Assembly: GCA_036504075.1 (NCBI GenBank)
Contig: DASXVX010000022.1
Location: 124,001 to 188,000, forward strand
Direction of reading: 5' to 3'
Source: DASXVX01 sp036504075
Lineage (GTDB): Bacteria > Bacillota > Sulfobacillia > Symbiobacteriales > Symbiobacteriaceae
Length of the DNA stretch: 64,000 nt
Below, one piece after another: positions 49,347-59,636 of the stretch (positions within the stretch are counted from its first letter, which is position 1; every line of letters starts with the position of its first letter). The notes beneath the pieces are model-generated. The model saw only the letters and a list, made by a program, of their open reading frames with translations. It did no database searches and was not told where the DNA came from. A program made the translations under genes and the position numbers.

Positions 49347-50368
49347 TACCTCTGTTGATCCGAGCCACTACTCTGCCGCACCACCAGGGCCGGTGGCAAA
49401 ATGATGGACGCTGGGCCGGTGGTATCCCCGCTGACGAGGCGGACCAGCATCTTGGCCGCTTCCAGGCCCATCTCCTTTTTCGGCTGATGAACCGTGGTCA
49501 GCGGGACCACGAAGCTGTCAGACAGGGAGATGTTGTCCACGCCAACGACGGCCACATCCTGCGGAACCCGCAGCCCGGCGGCGTGTATCGCTTTGATCGC
49601 CCCCAGGGCCATGAGGTCACTGGCGACGAACAGCGCCGTGGGCCGGTCCGGCACCCCCATAAGAAGTTCACTGGCCTTGTAGCCTGCTTCCTGGAAGTAG
49701 CCGCCGCCCCAGTGCACATAACCGCCCGGCACCTGCAGCCCCGCTTCCGCCATGGCCATCAGGTACCCGGAATACCGCTCCCAGCTGGTCGAGTGATTCG
49801 GCGACCCGGTGACGCAGGCAATTTTGCGATGACCCAGCGACAAGAGATGCCGGGTGCCAATCTGGCCGACACTGACGTTGTCGGTCCCGACGTAGTGCTC
49901 GACGCCGGCGTAAGGGGCCCGGTTGACAAACACGTACGGGATCCGCAACTGCTCCAGGTGGTCCAGCAGGGTTACATCGCCCACCCGGGCCGTCGCCACA
50001 ACCAGGCCCGCCACTTGTGCGGCCTTCAGGTTCTGCAGGGCTTCCCCGACCCGTCCGGCCTCGTCGCCGGTATTGTGGAGAATGACCTGATACCCGAGGT
50101 TGCCGACGGCTTCTTCAATTCCCACAGCCACTTCCGTGACAAACGGGTTCCGAATATCGGTCAGAACGATTCCCAGGAGCCGGCTCCGCCTGCTGCGCAG
50201 GCTCTGCGCGGCCACATTCGGCTTATAGTCGAGTTCCCGAACCGCATCGAGGACGCGCTCACGAAGCGCCTCACTAACGGTTGCCGTGCGGTTTAAGACC
50301 GCCGAAACGGTGGCGATGGAAACGCCTGCGCGCTTCGCCACTTCCCGAATCGTTACTCCCGAGGTCAT
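49346..50368 (-). CDS. LacI family transcriptional regulator
   Basis: The 340-aa protein has the LacI HTH (VTIREVAKRAGVSIATVSAV, then the hinge helix KPNVAAQSLRSRRSRLLGIV) and a periplasmic-binding-type sugar-sensing domain ending VPLTTVHQPKKEMGLEAAKM, as in CcpA/PurR relatives. It lies 15 bases downstream of the livF stop, in the same orientation, but could equally act on the PTS genes. The ligand is unknown. Confidence 0.93.
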   Translation of the reverse strand: MTSGVTIREVAKRAGVSIATVSAVLNRTATVSEALRERVLDAVRELDYKPNVAAQSLRSRRSRLLGIVLTDIRNPFVTEVAVGIEEAVGNLGYQVILHNTGDEAGRVGEALQNLKAAQVAGLVVATARVGDVTLLDHLEQLRIPYVFVNRAPYAGVEHYVGTDNVSVGQIGTRHLLSLGHRKIACVTGSPNHSTSWERYSGYLMAMAEAGLQVPGGYVHWGGGYFQEAGYKASELLMGVPDRPTALFVASDLMALGAIKAIHAAGLRVPQDVAVVGVDNISLSDSFVVPLTTVHQPKKEMGLEAAKMLVRLVSGDTTGPASIILPPALVVRQSSGSDQQR

Positions 50369-50383
50369 GCTACACCCCTGCCC

Positions 50384-51080
<697 letters not shown>

Positions 51081-51088
<8 letters not shown>

Positions 51089-51812
51089 ACTTGTGTCCCT
51101 CCCCCCCCAGATAGGCCGCGACCACTTTTTCGTTCCGCAGGACGTCCCGGGGGGCGCCCTCCGCCAGCAGCTCGCCCTGGTTCAGGACGACCACACGGGT
51201 GCAGAGCGACACGACCGCCTTCATGACGTGCTCGATGAACACGACCGTGATGCCGGTGGCGTGGATCTTTTTCACCAGTTCGACGCCCGCTTCCATTTCG
51301 CTGGGGTTGAGACCGGCCATGGACTCGTCCAGCATGAGCACCTTCGGCTTGAGCGCCAGCGCCCGGGCCAGGTCCAGACGGCGGCGGGTTTCGACCGGGA
51401 GGCTGCCGGAGCGACTGTCCCGCACCCGGGTGAGCCCCGTAAACTCGGCGACTTCCTCGGCGCTCTTCCGCGCCTTCGCCATGCTGCTGTCGTGCAACAG
51501 CGCGCCGATCATGATGTTTTCCAGCACGCTCATATCGAGGAACGGACGGGAGGCCTGGAACGTGCGGCCGACGCCCATGAGCGCCCGGTCGGGAGCCGAA
51601 ATGCGAGTAATGTCCTTCCCCGCCAGCAGAATCTGGCCGGAGTCAGCGGAATACGTGCCGGAAATCAGGTTAACCGTGGTGGACTTGCCCGACCCGTTGG
51701 GGCCGATGAGGCCCAGGATTTCGCCCTCGTTCACCTGCATCGTCAGGTCCTTGACGGCGTGAATGCCGCCAAACGACTTGTTCAGCCCTTTGATATCGAG
51801 GATTGCGCTCAT
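51081..51812 (-). CDS. livG: Branched-chain amino acid-type ABC transporter ATPase LivG
   Basis: The 243-aa ATPase starts at ATG 51812 with GGAGG upstream. Walker A is LIGPNGSGKSTTVNLIS, the LivG block GVGRTFQASRPFLDMSVLEN is present and Walker B is VLMLDESMAGLNPSE. The signature motif is degenerate (LPVETRRRLDLARAL instead of LSxGxQQR), seen in some LivG proteins. It overlaps livM by four bases. Confidence 0.93.
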
Positions 51813-52804
51813 CGTGAAGCCACCTCCACGTTCGCCTTCGCCGGCTTCTTCGGCCACTTGATCAGCTCCACGAGCGAAATCAGGCCGGCGGGCCGGGTGA
51901 GCACGATGATCATCAGGAGGGCGCCATAGAGGGTCATGGACGTGCCGGTGCGGGCGGCGCCGAAGAACGAATTGGTCGCTTCGGTCAGGCCGGTGACGAC
52001 CGCCGCGCCGACGATGGGACCGGCCAACGTGCCGACGCCGCCGACGATGGCGACCAGCGCGATCTGGATGGACATGGTAATCGAGCCGACGGAGCCGGGG
52101 TCAACAAAGCCGATGACGCAGGCGTACATGGCGCCCATGATGCCCGTGATGCCCGCACTGATCAGCAAGGCGACCAGCTTGACATTGTGGGTCTTCACGC
52201 CCAGGGATTCCGCCGCATCCTGGTCGTCGCGGATCGCCTGCAAGTACATGCCGATGCGGGAGCCGGTGATCAGCTTGCCAAACATGTAGACAGCAATCAG
52301 CATGAACAGAACGATGTAGTAGTACGCCGCCTTGCTGTCAAACTGCAAATTCCAGGCGCTCTGACCCTTGTAGGGAATCAGCAGGCCGTTGGCCCCACCG
52401 GTGAAGTTGACGTAATGCAGCAAGAGAATCCGGAGGATTTCGCCGAAGGCGATGGTCGACAGTGTAAAGTACGGCCCCCGCAGCCGGAAGCAGGGGTAGC
52501 CGATGATCAGGGCCGCCACCATGGCGACCGCCGCGCCCACGAACATGCCGAAGATCGGCGATATGTGGTACCGCGTGTACAGAATAATGGTCGTGTAGGC
52601 GCCCAGCGACAGGAAGACCGCGTGGCCCAGCGACAACTGCGCCGCGTAACCGCCGATGAAGTTCCAGGCGATGCCCAGCGCGCTGAACAGGAAGATCATC
52701 ATGATCGTGTTCAGCAGGTACTGCTGATCCGTGACGAACGGAATGGCCGCCAATGCGGCGATGAGGAGAACGACAAGCCCGCGCGTGCCCCACCGTGCTA
52801 ACAT
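51809..52804 (-). CDS. livM: Branched-chain amino acid-type ABC transporter permease LivM
   Basis: The 331-aa permease has about nine helices and the LivM blocks GYAAQLSLGHAVFLSLGAYT, FRLRGPYFTLSTIAFGEILR and GGVGTLAGPIVGAAVV. Its start overlaps the livH stop by one base (TAATG) and its end overlaps livG by four. Confidence 0.94.
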   Translation of the reverse strand: MLARWGTRGLVVLLIAALAAIPFVTDQQYLLNTIMMIFLFSALGIAWNFIGGYAAQLSLGHAVFLSLGAYTTIILYTRYHISPIFGMFVGAAVAMVAALIIGYPCFRLRGPYFTLSTIAFGEILRILLLHYVNFTGGANGLLIPYKGQSAWNLQFDSKAAYYYIVLFMLIAVYMFGKLITGSRIGMYLQAIRDDQDAAESLGVKTHNVKLVALLISAGITGIMGAMYACVIGFVDPGSVGSITMSIQIALVAIVGGVGTLAGPIVGAAVVTGLTEATNSFFGAARTGTSMTLYGALLMIIVLTRPAGLISLVELIKWPKKPAKANVEVASR

Positions 52805-53670
52805 TAACTTCCACTCCTTCCGAAGAGGCCGTTGGGCCGCAGGAACAGGACCAGAATGAAGATCACGTAGACGCCCAACTGCGCCAGATCCAGGGAGATG
52901 AACGTGGCCGACAGGGCTTCGACGACGCCGATTAGCAGGCCGCCAAACATCGCCCCCGTCACGTCGCCCATGCCGCCCAGGACGACGACCACAAAGGCGG
53001 TGTTGTTAAACAACCCACCCACCTGCGGGTACACGTAAAAGAGCGGCGAAATCAACACGCCCGCGGCGCCGGCAAGGGCGATGCCGATCGCGAACGCCAG
53101 TGCAAACGTCTTCCGGGGGTTAATCCCGAGCAAGGTAGCGATTTCGGCGCTTTCCGCCGTCGCCCGCATTGCCCGGCCCATTTCCGTCCGGTTGATGATG
53201 ATCTCCAGAACGACCACCAGCGCGGCTGCCACGAGGAAGGCGACCACCCGGGCGACCGGAATCATGAACGGGCCAAGGTGCCAGGCCGCTTGCTTGACGG
53301 TGTTGGGGATCGACTGGTAGTCGGGCCCCCAGATCATGATCGCCCCGTTCACCAGGAAAATGGAGAGGCCCAGCGTCAGCAGAATCTGGTAGATGTCCGA
53401 CTTTCCGATCACGCGGGTGATAAGGGTCCGGAAGATCCCCCAGCCGAACAGCAGCATGATTGGCGTAACAACAAAGAACAGCGGGTAAATGCCCAGGTGC
53501 AGCCACTTATTCAGCAGCCACGTGATGAACATGCCGGCCATGAGGAACTCGCCCTGGGCGAAGTTCACGATGCCCATAACGCCGAAGATGAGGGTCAGGC
53601 CGACCGCCACCAGGGCGTAGATGCCACCGATCATGAGACCGTTGATGATCGATTGCACCACTGTTAGCAC
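52804..53670 (-). CDS. livH: Branched-chain amino acid-type ABC transporter permease LivH
   Basis: The 288-aa permease starts at GTG 53670 with GGGGGAAAC upstream. INGLMIGGIYALVAVGLTLI and GVMGIVNFAQGEFLMAGMFI are diagnostic of LivH, and VVVLGGMGDVTGAMFGGLLI follows. It forms the membrane channel with LivM. A hairpin separates it from the binding-protein gene upstream. Confidence 0.94.
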   Translation of the reverse strand: MLTVVQSIINGLMIGGIYALVAVGLTLIFGVMGIVNFAQGEFLMAGMFITWLLNKWLHLGIYPLFFVVTPIMLLFGWGIFRTLITRVIGKSDIYQILLTLGLSIFLVNGAIMIWGPDYQSIPNTVKQAAWHLGPFMIPVARVVAFLVAAALVVVLEIIINRTEMGRAMRATAESAEIATLLGINPRKTFALAFAIGIALAGAAGVLISPLFYVYPQVGGLFNNTAFVVVVLGGMGDVTGAMFGGLLIGVVEALSATFISLDLAQLGVYVIFILVLFLRPNGLFGRSGS

Positions 53671-53694
53671 ATTGTTTCCCCCTTTTAGTTGAGA

Positions 53695-53721
53695 AGGGGG
53701 ACGTCGTTATGGCGTCCCCCT
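53695..53721 (-). terminator. Hairpin between livK and livH
   Basis: AGGGGGACG and CGTCCCCCT pair over a 9-base loop. In this position such hairpins usually stop most transcripts, so the binding protein is made in excess over the permease. Confidence 0.7.
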
Positions 53722-53745
53722 GTTTAACAACGGACACAGTGGAGC

Positions 53746-55017
53746 TTACTTCTTGGCTTCGAACTGGAGCTTGGCCACGGCGTCGGCGGCCGGGTAGATC
53801 GTGCGGGGCTTGCCACCCTGCCACTGAATCATAACCGGATGAACGTTGGAGTTCCAGCCCTTTTCGTTGTACTTCGTGACGCCCGGCTGCATGAAGCCGC
53901 CGAAGGTGCCCTTGCCGAACTCGGTGGCGGCCAGGTAGTCACGAATCTTGGTCGGGTCGGCGCTGGCGGTCTTCTCCATGGCCTGGGCGACCAGCATGGT
54001 GGCAGCGTATTCAGGGCCGGCATGCTCGGTCATGAAGTAGCCGTACTTCTTCTCGAACCGGGCGGTCGCAGCAGACAGGTTGGAGTCGTCCTGGATGGCC
54101 TTGGAGTCCCAGTTCCAGGAACCGACGGAAATCAGGCCGTTAACGGAGTCGCCCATCTCCTTGTAAATGGCGGGCCACAGGAAGCCGGCGCCACCGCCGA
54201 TGATCAGCGGGCTGATCTGGAACTGCTTCATCGTATTGATGATCAGCTTCGCATCGTTGGTGTAGGAGACCGGGAAGAGCACCTGGGCCTTGGAGTTCTT
54301 AATGGCGGTAACGAGGGAGGAGGCATCGGTGAAGCCGGCCGGGTAGGACTGGTACAGAACCACGTTCAGGCCGGCGTTCTTGGCGATTTCCATGGAGCCC
54401 TTGGAGGTGGACTCGCCGTAGGCGGAGTTCTCGTAGACGATGGCGACGTCCTTGAGGCCCAGGTTGTAGGTAGCGTTGAGGTACTTCAGGAACTCGACCT
54501 GGGTATTGCCGAAATTGCCGCCCTTGGGGGTGGACTGGAAGGTGTACTTGTAGCCCTGCTCGGTGATGCCGTCGTTAATGGCGTTGACGATGATGGGTAC
54601 CTTGTTCTTCTCGAGCAGGGGCGTGATCGCCAGGGCGATGTTGCTGATGCCCGGGCCGATGGCGGCAACGACTTTTTCGTTAGAGAGCGTACGCTCTACG
54701 GCCGAAACCGCGTCCTTGGGCTCACTGGTCGTGTCGGTCACAACGAGCTTGATCTTGGCGCCGCCAAGCGCCTTGATGCCACCGGCGTTGTTGATGTCTT
54801 CAACAGCCAACTGGACGCCGTCGAGGTCTTGCTTGCCCGCATCCCCGTTGCTGCCGGAGAGCGGGTTAAAGAAAGCGATCTTGATCTCAGCGACCTTCGG
54901 AGCTTCCGGAGTGCTGCCAGCGGCGGGTTGTTCAGTCTTCTTGGTACCGCAACCTACCACCAGCGAGCTGACGGTAATGAATGCCAGAACCGCGGACAAG
55001 ATACGCTTTGAAGTCAT
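53746..55017 (-). CDS. livK: Branched-chain amino acid-type ABC transporter substrate-binding lipoprotein
   Basis: The 423-aa lipoprotein starts at ATG 55017 with GGAAGGGG upstream. The lipobox is SLVVGCGTKK. It has the Leu/Ile/Val-binding-protein fold: IKIAFFNPLSGSNGDAGKQD, GVQLAVEDINNAGGI, AIGPGISNIALAITPLLEKN and VAIVYENSAYGES. The binding pocket cannot be read for specificity; urea, amide or aromatic acid relatives exist. First gene of the liv genes, 49 bases after the dehydrogenase gene, so probably read through from the CoA operon. Confidence 0.92.
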   Translation of the reverse strand: MTSKRILSAVLAFITVSSLVVGCGTKKTEQPAAGSTPEAPKVAEIKIAFFNPLSGSNGDAGKQDLDGVQLAVEDINNAGGIKALGGAKIKLVVTDTTSEPKDAVSAVERTLSNEKVVAAIGPGISNIALAITPLLEKNKVPIIVNAINDGITEQGYKYTFQSTPKGGNFGNTQVEFLKYLNATYNLGLKDVAIVYENSAYGESTSKGSMEIAKNAGLNVVLYQSYPAGFTDASSLVTAIKNSKAQVLFPVSYTNDAKLIINTMKQFQISPLIIGGGAGFLWPAIYKEMGDSVNGLISVGSWNWDSKAIQDDSNLSAATARFEKKYGYFMTEHAGPEYAATMLVAQAMEKTASADPTKIRDYLAATEFGKGTFGGFMQPGVTKYNEKGWNSNVHPVMIQWQGGKPRTIYPAADAVAKLQFEAKK

Positions 55018-55066
55018 CCCTCTACCCCTTCCCTGTGATGAAGTGCCTATCGGCGCTCTGGCGCCG

Positions 55067-55915
55067 TTAGTACTGATAGAAGCCCTTGCCACTCTTGCGG
55101 CCGAGGTAACCCCCCTCGACCATTTTCTTGAGCAGCGGGCACGGCCGGTACTTGTCCTCCATCAAGTTCTCGAACAAGCCCAGCTGGGTCATGTACAGGA
55201 CATCCAGACCGACAAAGTCCGCCAGTTCCAGGGGACCCATCGGGTGGTTGGCGCCCAGCTTCATGCCGGCATCCACGTCCTCCGGCTTAACGCCTTCGGC
55301 CACGAGGAAGATCGCCTCGTTCATCATGGGCACCAGGAGCCGGTTTACGATGAACCCGGCCTGGTCCGGCGCAGTGACCGGCGTTTTGCCGAACTGCCCG
55401 GCCAGCTTCCAGGCGGTCTGGTATGTCTCTTCGGTGGTACCCAGCCCACGAATGACCTCGATCAGCTTCATGACCGGGGCGGGGTAGAAGAAGTGCATGC
55501 CAACGGTCCGATCCGGGCGTTTTGCGGCGGCGCCCAGGCGGGTAATCGACAGACCGGAGGTATTGGAGACCAGAATGGTGTCAGGCGAGGTGACCTGGCC
55601 CAGCTCCGTGAAGACTTTCATTTTGAGGTCGATGTTCTCCGGCACAGCCTCAATAACGACCTGCTTGCCGGCCGCGCCGGCCAGACCGCCCCCGGACGAC
55701 AGGCGGGCCATGGTCGCCGCCTTTTCCTCGGCGGTCAGCTTGCCTTTTTCCACGCTCTTCTGCAGCCGGCTGTCGATGGCGGTCAAGCCTTTCAACAGGG
55801 CGGCCGGAATGACGTCGATTAACGTGACCTCGAACCCGGCGGACAGGGCTGCCTGGGCGATGCCGTTGCCCATGAGGCCGGCGCCAATGACGGCGATGCT
55901 CTTGACTTCGGTCAT
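55067..55915 (-). CDS. hbd: 3-hydroxybutyryl-CoA dehydrogenase
   Basis: The 282-aa NAD-dependent enzyme converts acetoacetyl-CoA and (S)-3-hydroxybutyryl-CoA. The Rossmann motif is IAVIGAGLMGNGIAQ, the catalytic His is in GMHFFYPAPVMKLIEVI, and the C-domain has ANHPMGPLELADFVGLDV. GGAGGGG precedes the ATG. It lies 12 bases after the thiolase gene. Confidence 0.94.
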   Translation of the reverse strand: MTEVKSIAVIGAGLMGNGIAQAALSAGFEVTLIDVIPAALLKGLTAIDSRLQKSVEKGKLTAEEKAATMARLSSGGGLAGAAGKQVVIEAVPENIDLKMKVFTELGQVTSPDTILVSNTSGLSITRLGAAAKRPDRTVGMHFFYPAPVMKLIEVIRGLGTTEETYQTAWKLAGQFGKTPVTAPDQAGFIVNRLLVPMMNEAIFLVAEGVKPEDVDAGMKLGANHPMGPLELADFVGLDVLYMTQLGLFENLMEDKYRPCPLLKKMVEGGYLGRKSGKGFYQY

Positions 55916-55927
55916 GTCGGTCCCCTC

Positions 55928-57091
55928 CTACCGGGCGTTCTCAAGCAGCACGGCCATGCCCTGGCCGCTGCCGATGCACATGGTGGCAATACCGTACTTC
56001 ACTTTCCGACGGGCCATTTCGTTCATGAGCTTGATCATGATGACCAGGCCCGTGGCGCCGACCGCATGGCCCTGGGCCACTGCGCCGCCGTTCACGTTGA
56101 CGAGTTCGGGGTCGAGCCCGAGTTGATTGATGCCCGCCACGAGCTGGACGGCAAACGCCTCGTTGATTTCGATCAGGCCGATATCGGAGAGCTTCATGCC
56201 CGTCTTCTTCATGAGCTTCTGCACGGCCGGGACCGGGCCGATGCCGAAGAGGGTGGGTTCAACGCCCACAGATTCCCACGCCCGGAGGTAAGCCATGGGC
56301 TTCAGGTTCAGCTTGGCGGCCGTGTCGGCCGCGGTGACCACGCAGGCCGCCGCGCCGTCGTTGATGCCCGAGCTGTTGCCGGCCGTAACCGTGCCGTCCT
56401 TCTTGAAGGCGGGCTTCAGCTTCGCCAGCTTCTCCAGCGTGGTGTCCGGCCGGTTATGCTCGTCGGCATCAAACACCTGCACGCCGCCCTTGACCGGAAT
56501 CTCCACCGGGAAGATCTCATCCTTGAACTTGCCTTCGGACTGAGCCTTGGCGAACCGGCTCTGGGAGATGTAAGCCCACTCGTCCTGGGCTTCCCGGCTG
56601 ACGTTATACGTGGCCGCCATATTCTCAGCCATGGAGCCGGCGTCGCCAAGAATGTGATCGGCCAGGTAGTCGTACACGACCTGGTTGCCGTGCCGAAAGC
56701 CGTTACGGGCGTTTTCCAGCAGGTACGGAGTCTGGCTCATGCACTCCATGCCACCCGCCACGATCACATCGCGCTCGCCCAGGAGGACGTCCTGCGCCGC
56801 CGCGACGACCGCCCGCATGCCGGAAGCGCAGTTCATGTTGATGGTGTAGGCGTCCTGCTCGACCGGCCAGCCGGCCTTCATTTGCACCCGGCGGGCGGGG
56901 TTGCCGCCGCGGGTAACCTGGATATTCTCACCGAGCACAACCCGCTCCACCTGTTCGGGGGTCAGGCCGGCCCGCTTGATGGTCTCCTTGATGGCCAGGG
57001 CGCCCAGTTCGATGGCGCCGACGTTCGCGAGCGATCCCTGGTACTTGCCGATGGCCGTGCGCGTCGCGCTGGAAATGACGATCTCCTTCAA
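55928..57091 (-). CDS. Acetyl-CoA C-acetyltransferase (thiolase)
   Basis: The 387-aa thiolase condenses two acetyl-CoA or cleaves acetoacetyl-CoA. The acylated Cys is in INMNCASGMRAV (about 88), with NEAFAVQLVAG, the His in GGAVAQGHAVGATG and the second Cys in ATMCIGSGQG. The TTG start at 57091 follows GGAGGG. Downstream of the reductase and upstream of hbd in one operon. Confidence 0.94.
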   Translation of the reverse strand: MKEIVISSATRTAIGKYQGSLANVGAIELGALAIKETIKRAGLTPEQVERVVLGENIQVTRGGNPARRVQMKAGWPVEQDAYTINMNCASGMRAVVAAAQDVLLGERDVIVAGGMECMSQTPYLLENARNGFRHGNQVVYDYLADHILGDAGSMAENMAATYNVSREAQDEWAYISQSRFAKAQSEGKFKDEIFPVEIPVKGGVQVFDADEHNRPDTTLEKLAKLKPAFKKDGTVTAGNSSGINDGAAACVVTAADTAAKLNLKPMAYLRAWESVGVEPTLFGIGPVPAVQKLMKKTGMKLSDIGLIEINEAFAVQLVAGINQLGLDPELVNVNGGAVAQGHAVGATGLVIMIKLMNEMARRKVKYGIATMCIGSGQGMAVLLENAR

Positions 57092-57121
57092 CGCTGGTCC
57101 CTCCTCTTCGCTTACAGGACG

Positions 57122-57859
57122 TTACAGAACGAAGCCACCACCGACGTTAATGACTTCACCGGTTACATAGCCGGCCTCTTCCGAGGCCAGGAAAGCCACA
57201 ACGTTGGCCACTTCGTCCGGGCTGCCCGCACGGCCGGCCGGAATCTTGTCGATCATGACCTGCCAGACCTTCTCGGGCACGCCCCGGGTCATATCGGTGT
57301 CGATGAACCCCGGGCAGATGGCGTTGGCCGTAACACCCTTGCGGGCCAGTTCCCGCGCTGCCGTCTTGGTAAGGCCGACGACACCGGCCTTGGAGGCGGC
57401 ATAGTTGGCCTGTCCGACGTTGCCGAGCCAACTGGCCGAAGAAATGTTGACGATACGGCCGTAGCCCTGCTCCCGCATATACGCGCCGGCGAACCGGGTC
57501 GTGTAAAAAGTACCGGTCAGGTTAACCTTGAGCACCAGGTCCCACTGTTCGTCGGTCATTTTATGCAGCATGGTGTCCCGGTTAATGCCGGCCACGTTCA
57601 CGAGAATCTCCAGGCCGCCGAACGCCTCGATTGCCTTCTTGCAGAGCGCTTCCGCCTGCTCTTTGGTGCCGATATCGGTCTTGACCGCTTCCGCCCGGCG
57701 CCCCATGGCCCGGATTTCTGCGACCACCTGCTCCAACTGTTCGACCAGCAAATCGCCAACGACGACATCGGCGCCTTCCCGGGCGAGCTTCAAGGCGATG
57801 GCACGGCCGATCCCTCTGGCCGCACCCGTTACTACTGCACGCTTGCCCTCAAGCCTCAT
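57122..57859 (-). CDS. Acetoacetyl-CoA/3-oxoacyl-ACP reductase (PhaB/FabG-like)
   Basis: The 245-aa SDR has VVTGAARGIGRAIAL (NADP-binding glycines), LVNVAGINRDTMLHKMT (GINRD as in PhaB-type reductases), and the catalytic ISSASWLGNVGQANYAASK. It would make (R)-3-hydroxyacyl-CoA from 3-ketoacyl-CoA, complementary to Hbd, which makes the (S) form. GGGAGG lies 7 bases before the ATG. No PHA synthase is in view, so polymer synthesis is not supported. Confidence 0.88.
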   Translation of the reverse strand: MRLEGKRAVVTGAARGIGRAIALKLAREGADVVVGDLLVEQLEQVVAEIRAMGRRAEAVKTDIGTKEQAEALCKKAIEAFGGLEILVNVAGINRDTMLHKMTDEQWDLVLKVNLTGTFYTTRFAGAYMREQGYGRIVNISSASWLGNVGQANYAASKAGVVGLTKTAARELARKGVTANAICPGFIDTDMTRGVPEKVWQVMIDKIPAGRAGSPDEVANVVAFLASEEAGYVTGEVINVGGGFVL

Positions 57860-57882
57860 ATCGATTACCTCCCGCCGTACTC

Positions 57883-59472
57883 CTACTGTTCCGCCCGGGC
57901 GAGGAACGCCTCCCGGATGCCCATGGGACCGTCACGGAACAAGGCCGGATCCATTTGCTTCAGATCGGAAGCCACTTTCGGGCGGAATGCCATATGGGCG
58001 AAAATGTCGCGCTCCAGGTCACAACCAGGCGCTATTTCGGTGAGCACAAGGCCGTCCTGGTCGAGCCGGAAGACTGCACGCTCCGTGACGTACACGATTT
58101 CCTGCCAGTCGTTCTTCGCCGCCACGGCGCCGGCAAAGGTGACCTGCTCCACCCGCTTCAGGAACTTGACGGCGCCGTTGGTCCTGACTTTGACCTGGCC
58201 GCCTTCAATCGCCACGTCTTGCTTGCCGGCGGTGAAGCTGCACAGGAAGACGACTTTCTTGGCCGACATGGTGATGTCGATAAACCCGCCGCAGCCCACC
58301 GTGCGGCCGCCGAACTGGCTGACGTTCACGTTGCCCTGCTCGTCCACTTCGGCAGCGCCCATGTAGGTCACGTCAACCCCGGCGCCGCTGTAGAAGTCGA
58401 ATTGATACGGCTGCTCGATAATCGCTTCGGCGTTCTGGGTGAGACCGAAGTCGACCCCGCCCGCCGGCACGCCGCCGATGACGCCCGACTCGATGGTCAG
58501 CGTCAGGCTGTCGGCAATGCCCTCTTCGGCGCTGACCGGACCCACCGTGTCGCCGGGGATGCCGGTGCCCAGGTTCACACTGGCGCCCGGGTAGCTCTCG
58601 AGTACGCCCCGCCGGCCGATCACTTTCCGGGCCGAGAGCGGCAACGCTTCCACGTCGCTCACCGGCACCCGGATGTCGCCCGCGTAGGACGGGTCAAACA
58701 CGTAGCCGTTGGTCATCCGGTGATTGTGCTCCGGGTCCTGCGCGACGACCGCGTAGTCGATGAACAGCCCCGGTACGACCACCTGCTTCGGATGCAGCGT
58801 GCCGGCCTTTGCCTTGTACTTGGCCTGGGCGATCACGATGCCTCCGAAACGTTTCGCTGCGAGGGCTGCCGACATGATCTCCAGCTTGATGCCCTCGTGC
58901 TCCGTGGTGAGGTTGCCGTTCTCATCGATCGTGGTGCCGCGGATCAGCGTCACGTTGACCGGAATGGACTTATAGAACAGGTACTCCTCGCCGTCGATCT
59001 CCATCAGATCGACCAACCGCAGGCCGGAAGCCTTGGCGCTGGCATTAACAGAACCGCCGTCCTGGCGGGGATCAACAAAGGTGCCGAGACCGACTTTGGT
59101 GAGAATGCCGGGCTGCTTGCCGGCCATGGCCCGGACCAGGTGGCTCACCTTACCCTGGGGCAGGCAGAAACCCTCTGCGCGGTCCTGGAAAATGAACTCC
59201 CGCATCTTGGGGGCCAGGCCCCAGTGCGCCCCGATGACCCGCTTGATCAGTCCGTCGTGGGCCCAGTGTTCCAGGCCGTTGACCTTGTCGCTCTCCCCGG
59301 CGCTATGCAGCAAAGTCAGGTTCTTGGGGCTGTTGTTCGCCAGGAACCGGGCTTCAATGGCTTTGAAAATCTCTTCGCAGACACCCATCATGGTGAAGCC
59401 GGTGGTTAGAACGGTGTTGCCATCTTGAATCTTACAGGCCGCTTCATCGGCTGTAATGAAACGCACGCCCAT
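57883..59472 (-). CDS. Acyl-CoA:acetate/3-ketoacid CoA-transferase (fused alpha-beta)
   Basis: The 529-aa family I CoA-transferase has both domains in one chain (YdiF/PCT type). The catalytic Glu is in LTIESGVIGG (about residue 325). N-domain blocks are ADEAACKIQDGNTVLTTGFT, HSAGESDKVNGLEHWAHDGL and GLGTFVDPRQDGG. Start ATG 59472 has GAAAGGA 12 bases upstream; the longer frame has no ribosome site. It activates short acids (acetate, propionate, acetoacetate or branched acids). First gene of the operon, with promoter and CRP-type box upstream. Confidence 0.92.
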   Translation of the reverse strand: MGVRFITADEAACKIQDGNTVLTTGFTMMGVCEEIFKAIEARFLANNSPKNLTLLHSAGESDKVNGLEHWAHDGLIKRVIGAHWGLAPKMREFIFQDRAEGFCLPQGKVSHLVRAMAGKQPGILTKVGLGTFVDPRQDGGSVNASAKASGLRLVDLMEIDGEEYLFYKSIPVNVTLIRGTTIDENGNLTTEHEGIKLEIMSAALAAKRFGGIVIAQAKYKAKAGTLHPKQVVVPGLFIDYAVVAQDPEHNHRMTNGYVFDPSYAGDIRVPVSDVEALPLSARKVIGRRGVLESYPGASVNLGTGIPGDTVGPVSAEEGIADSLTLTIESGVIGGVPAGGVDFGLTQNAEAIIEQPYQFDFYSGAGVDVTYMGAAEVDEQGNVNVSQFGGRTVGCGGFIDITMSAKKVVFLCSFTAGKQDVAIEGGQVKVRTNGAVKFLKRVEQVTFAGAVAAKNDWQEIVYVTERAVFRLDQDGLVLTEIAPGCDLERDIFAHMAFRPKVASDLKQMDPALFRDGPMGIREAFLARAEQ

Positions 59473-59559
59473 ATTGCAACAGTATCCTTTCAGTAGGGGA
59501 AATCTTCGACTTCTGGTGGCCCGAGGCTGTGCTCCAAAACGTTTCGATCGCTTGCCCTG

Positions 59560-59590
59560 AGTATAGGGGAGGCGGGGCCAAAAGTTCAAT
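59560..59590 (-). promoter_or_regulatory. Promoter of the CoA-transferase operon
   Basis: On the - strand TTGAAC (59590-59585), 18 bases, TATACT (59565-59560). Start of transcription expected near 59553. Confidence 0.65.
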
Positions 59591-59636
59591 ATCCAAAGCG
59601 TCTGCTATCGCGAAATAACCTAAAATACCTATATTT

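Noticed and set aside
57122..57859. A PHA (polyhydroxyalkanoate) synthesis operon
   Set aside because: Thiolase plus PhaB-like reductase is suggestive, but no PhaC, PhaE/R or phasin gene is present, and the CoA-transferase and Hbd neighbours fit acid metabolism better.
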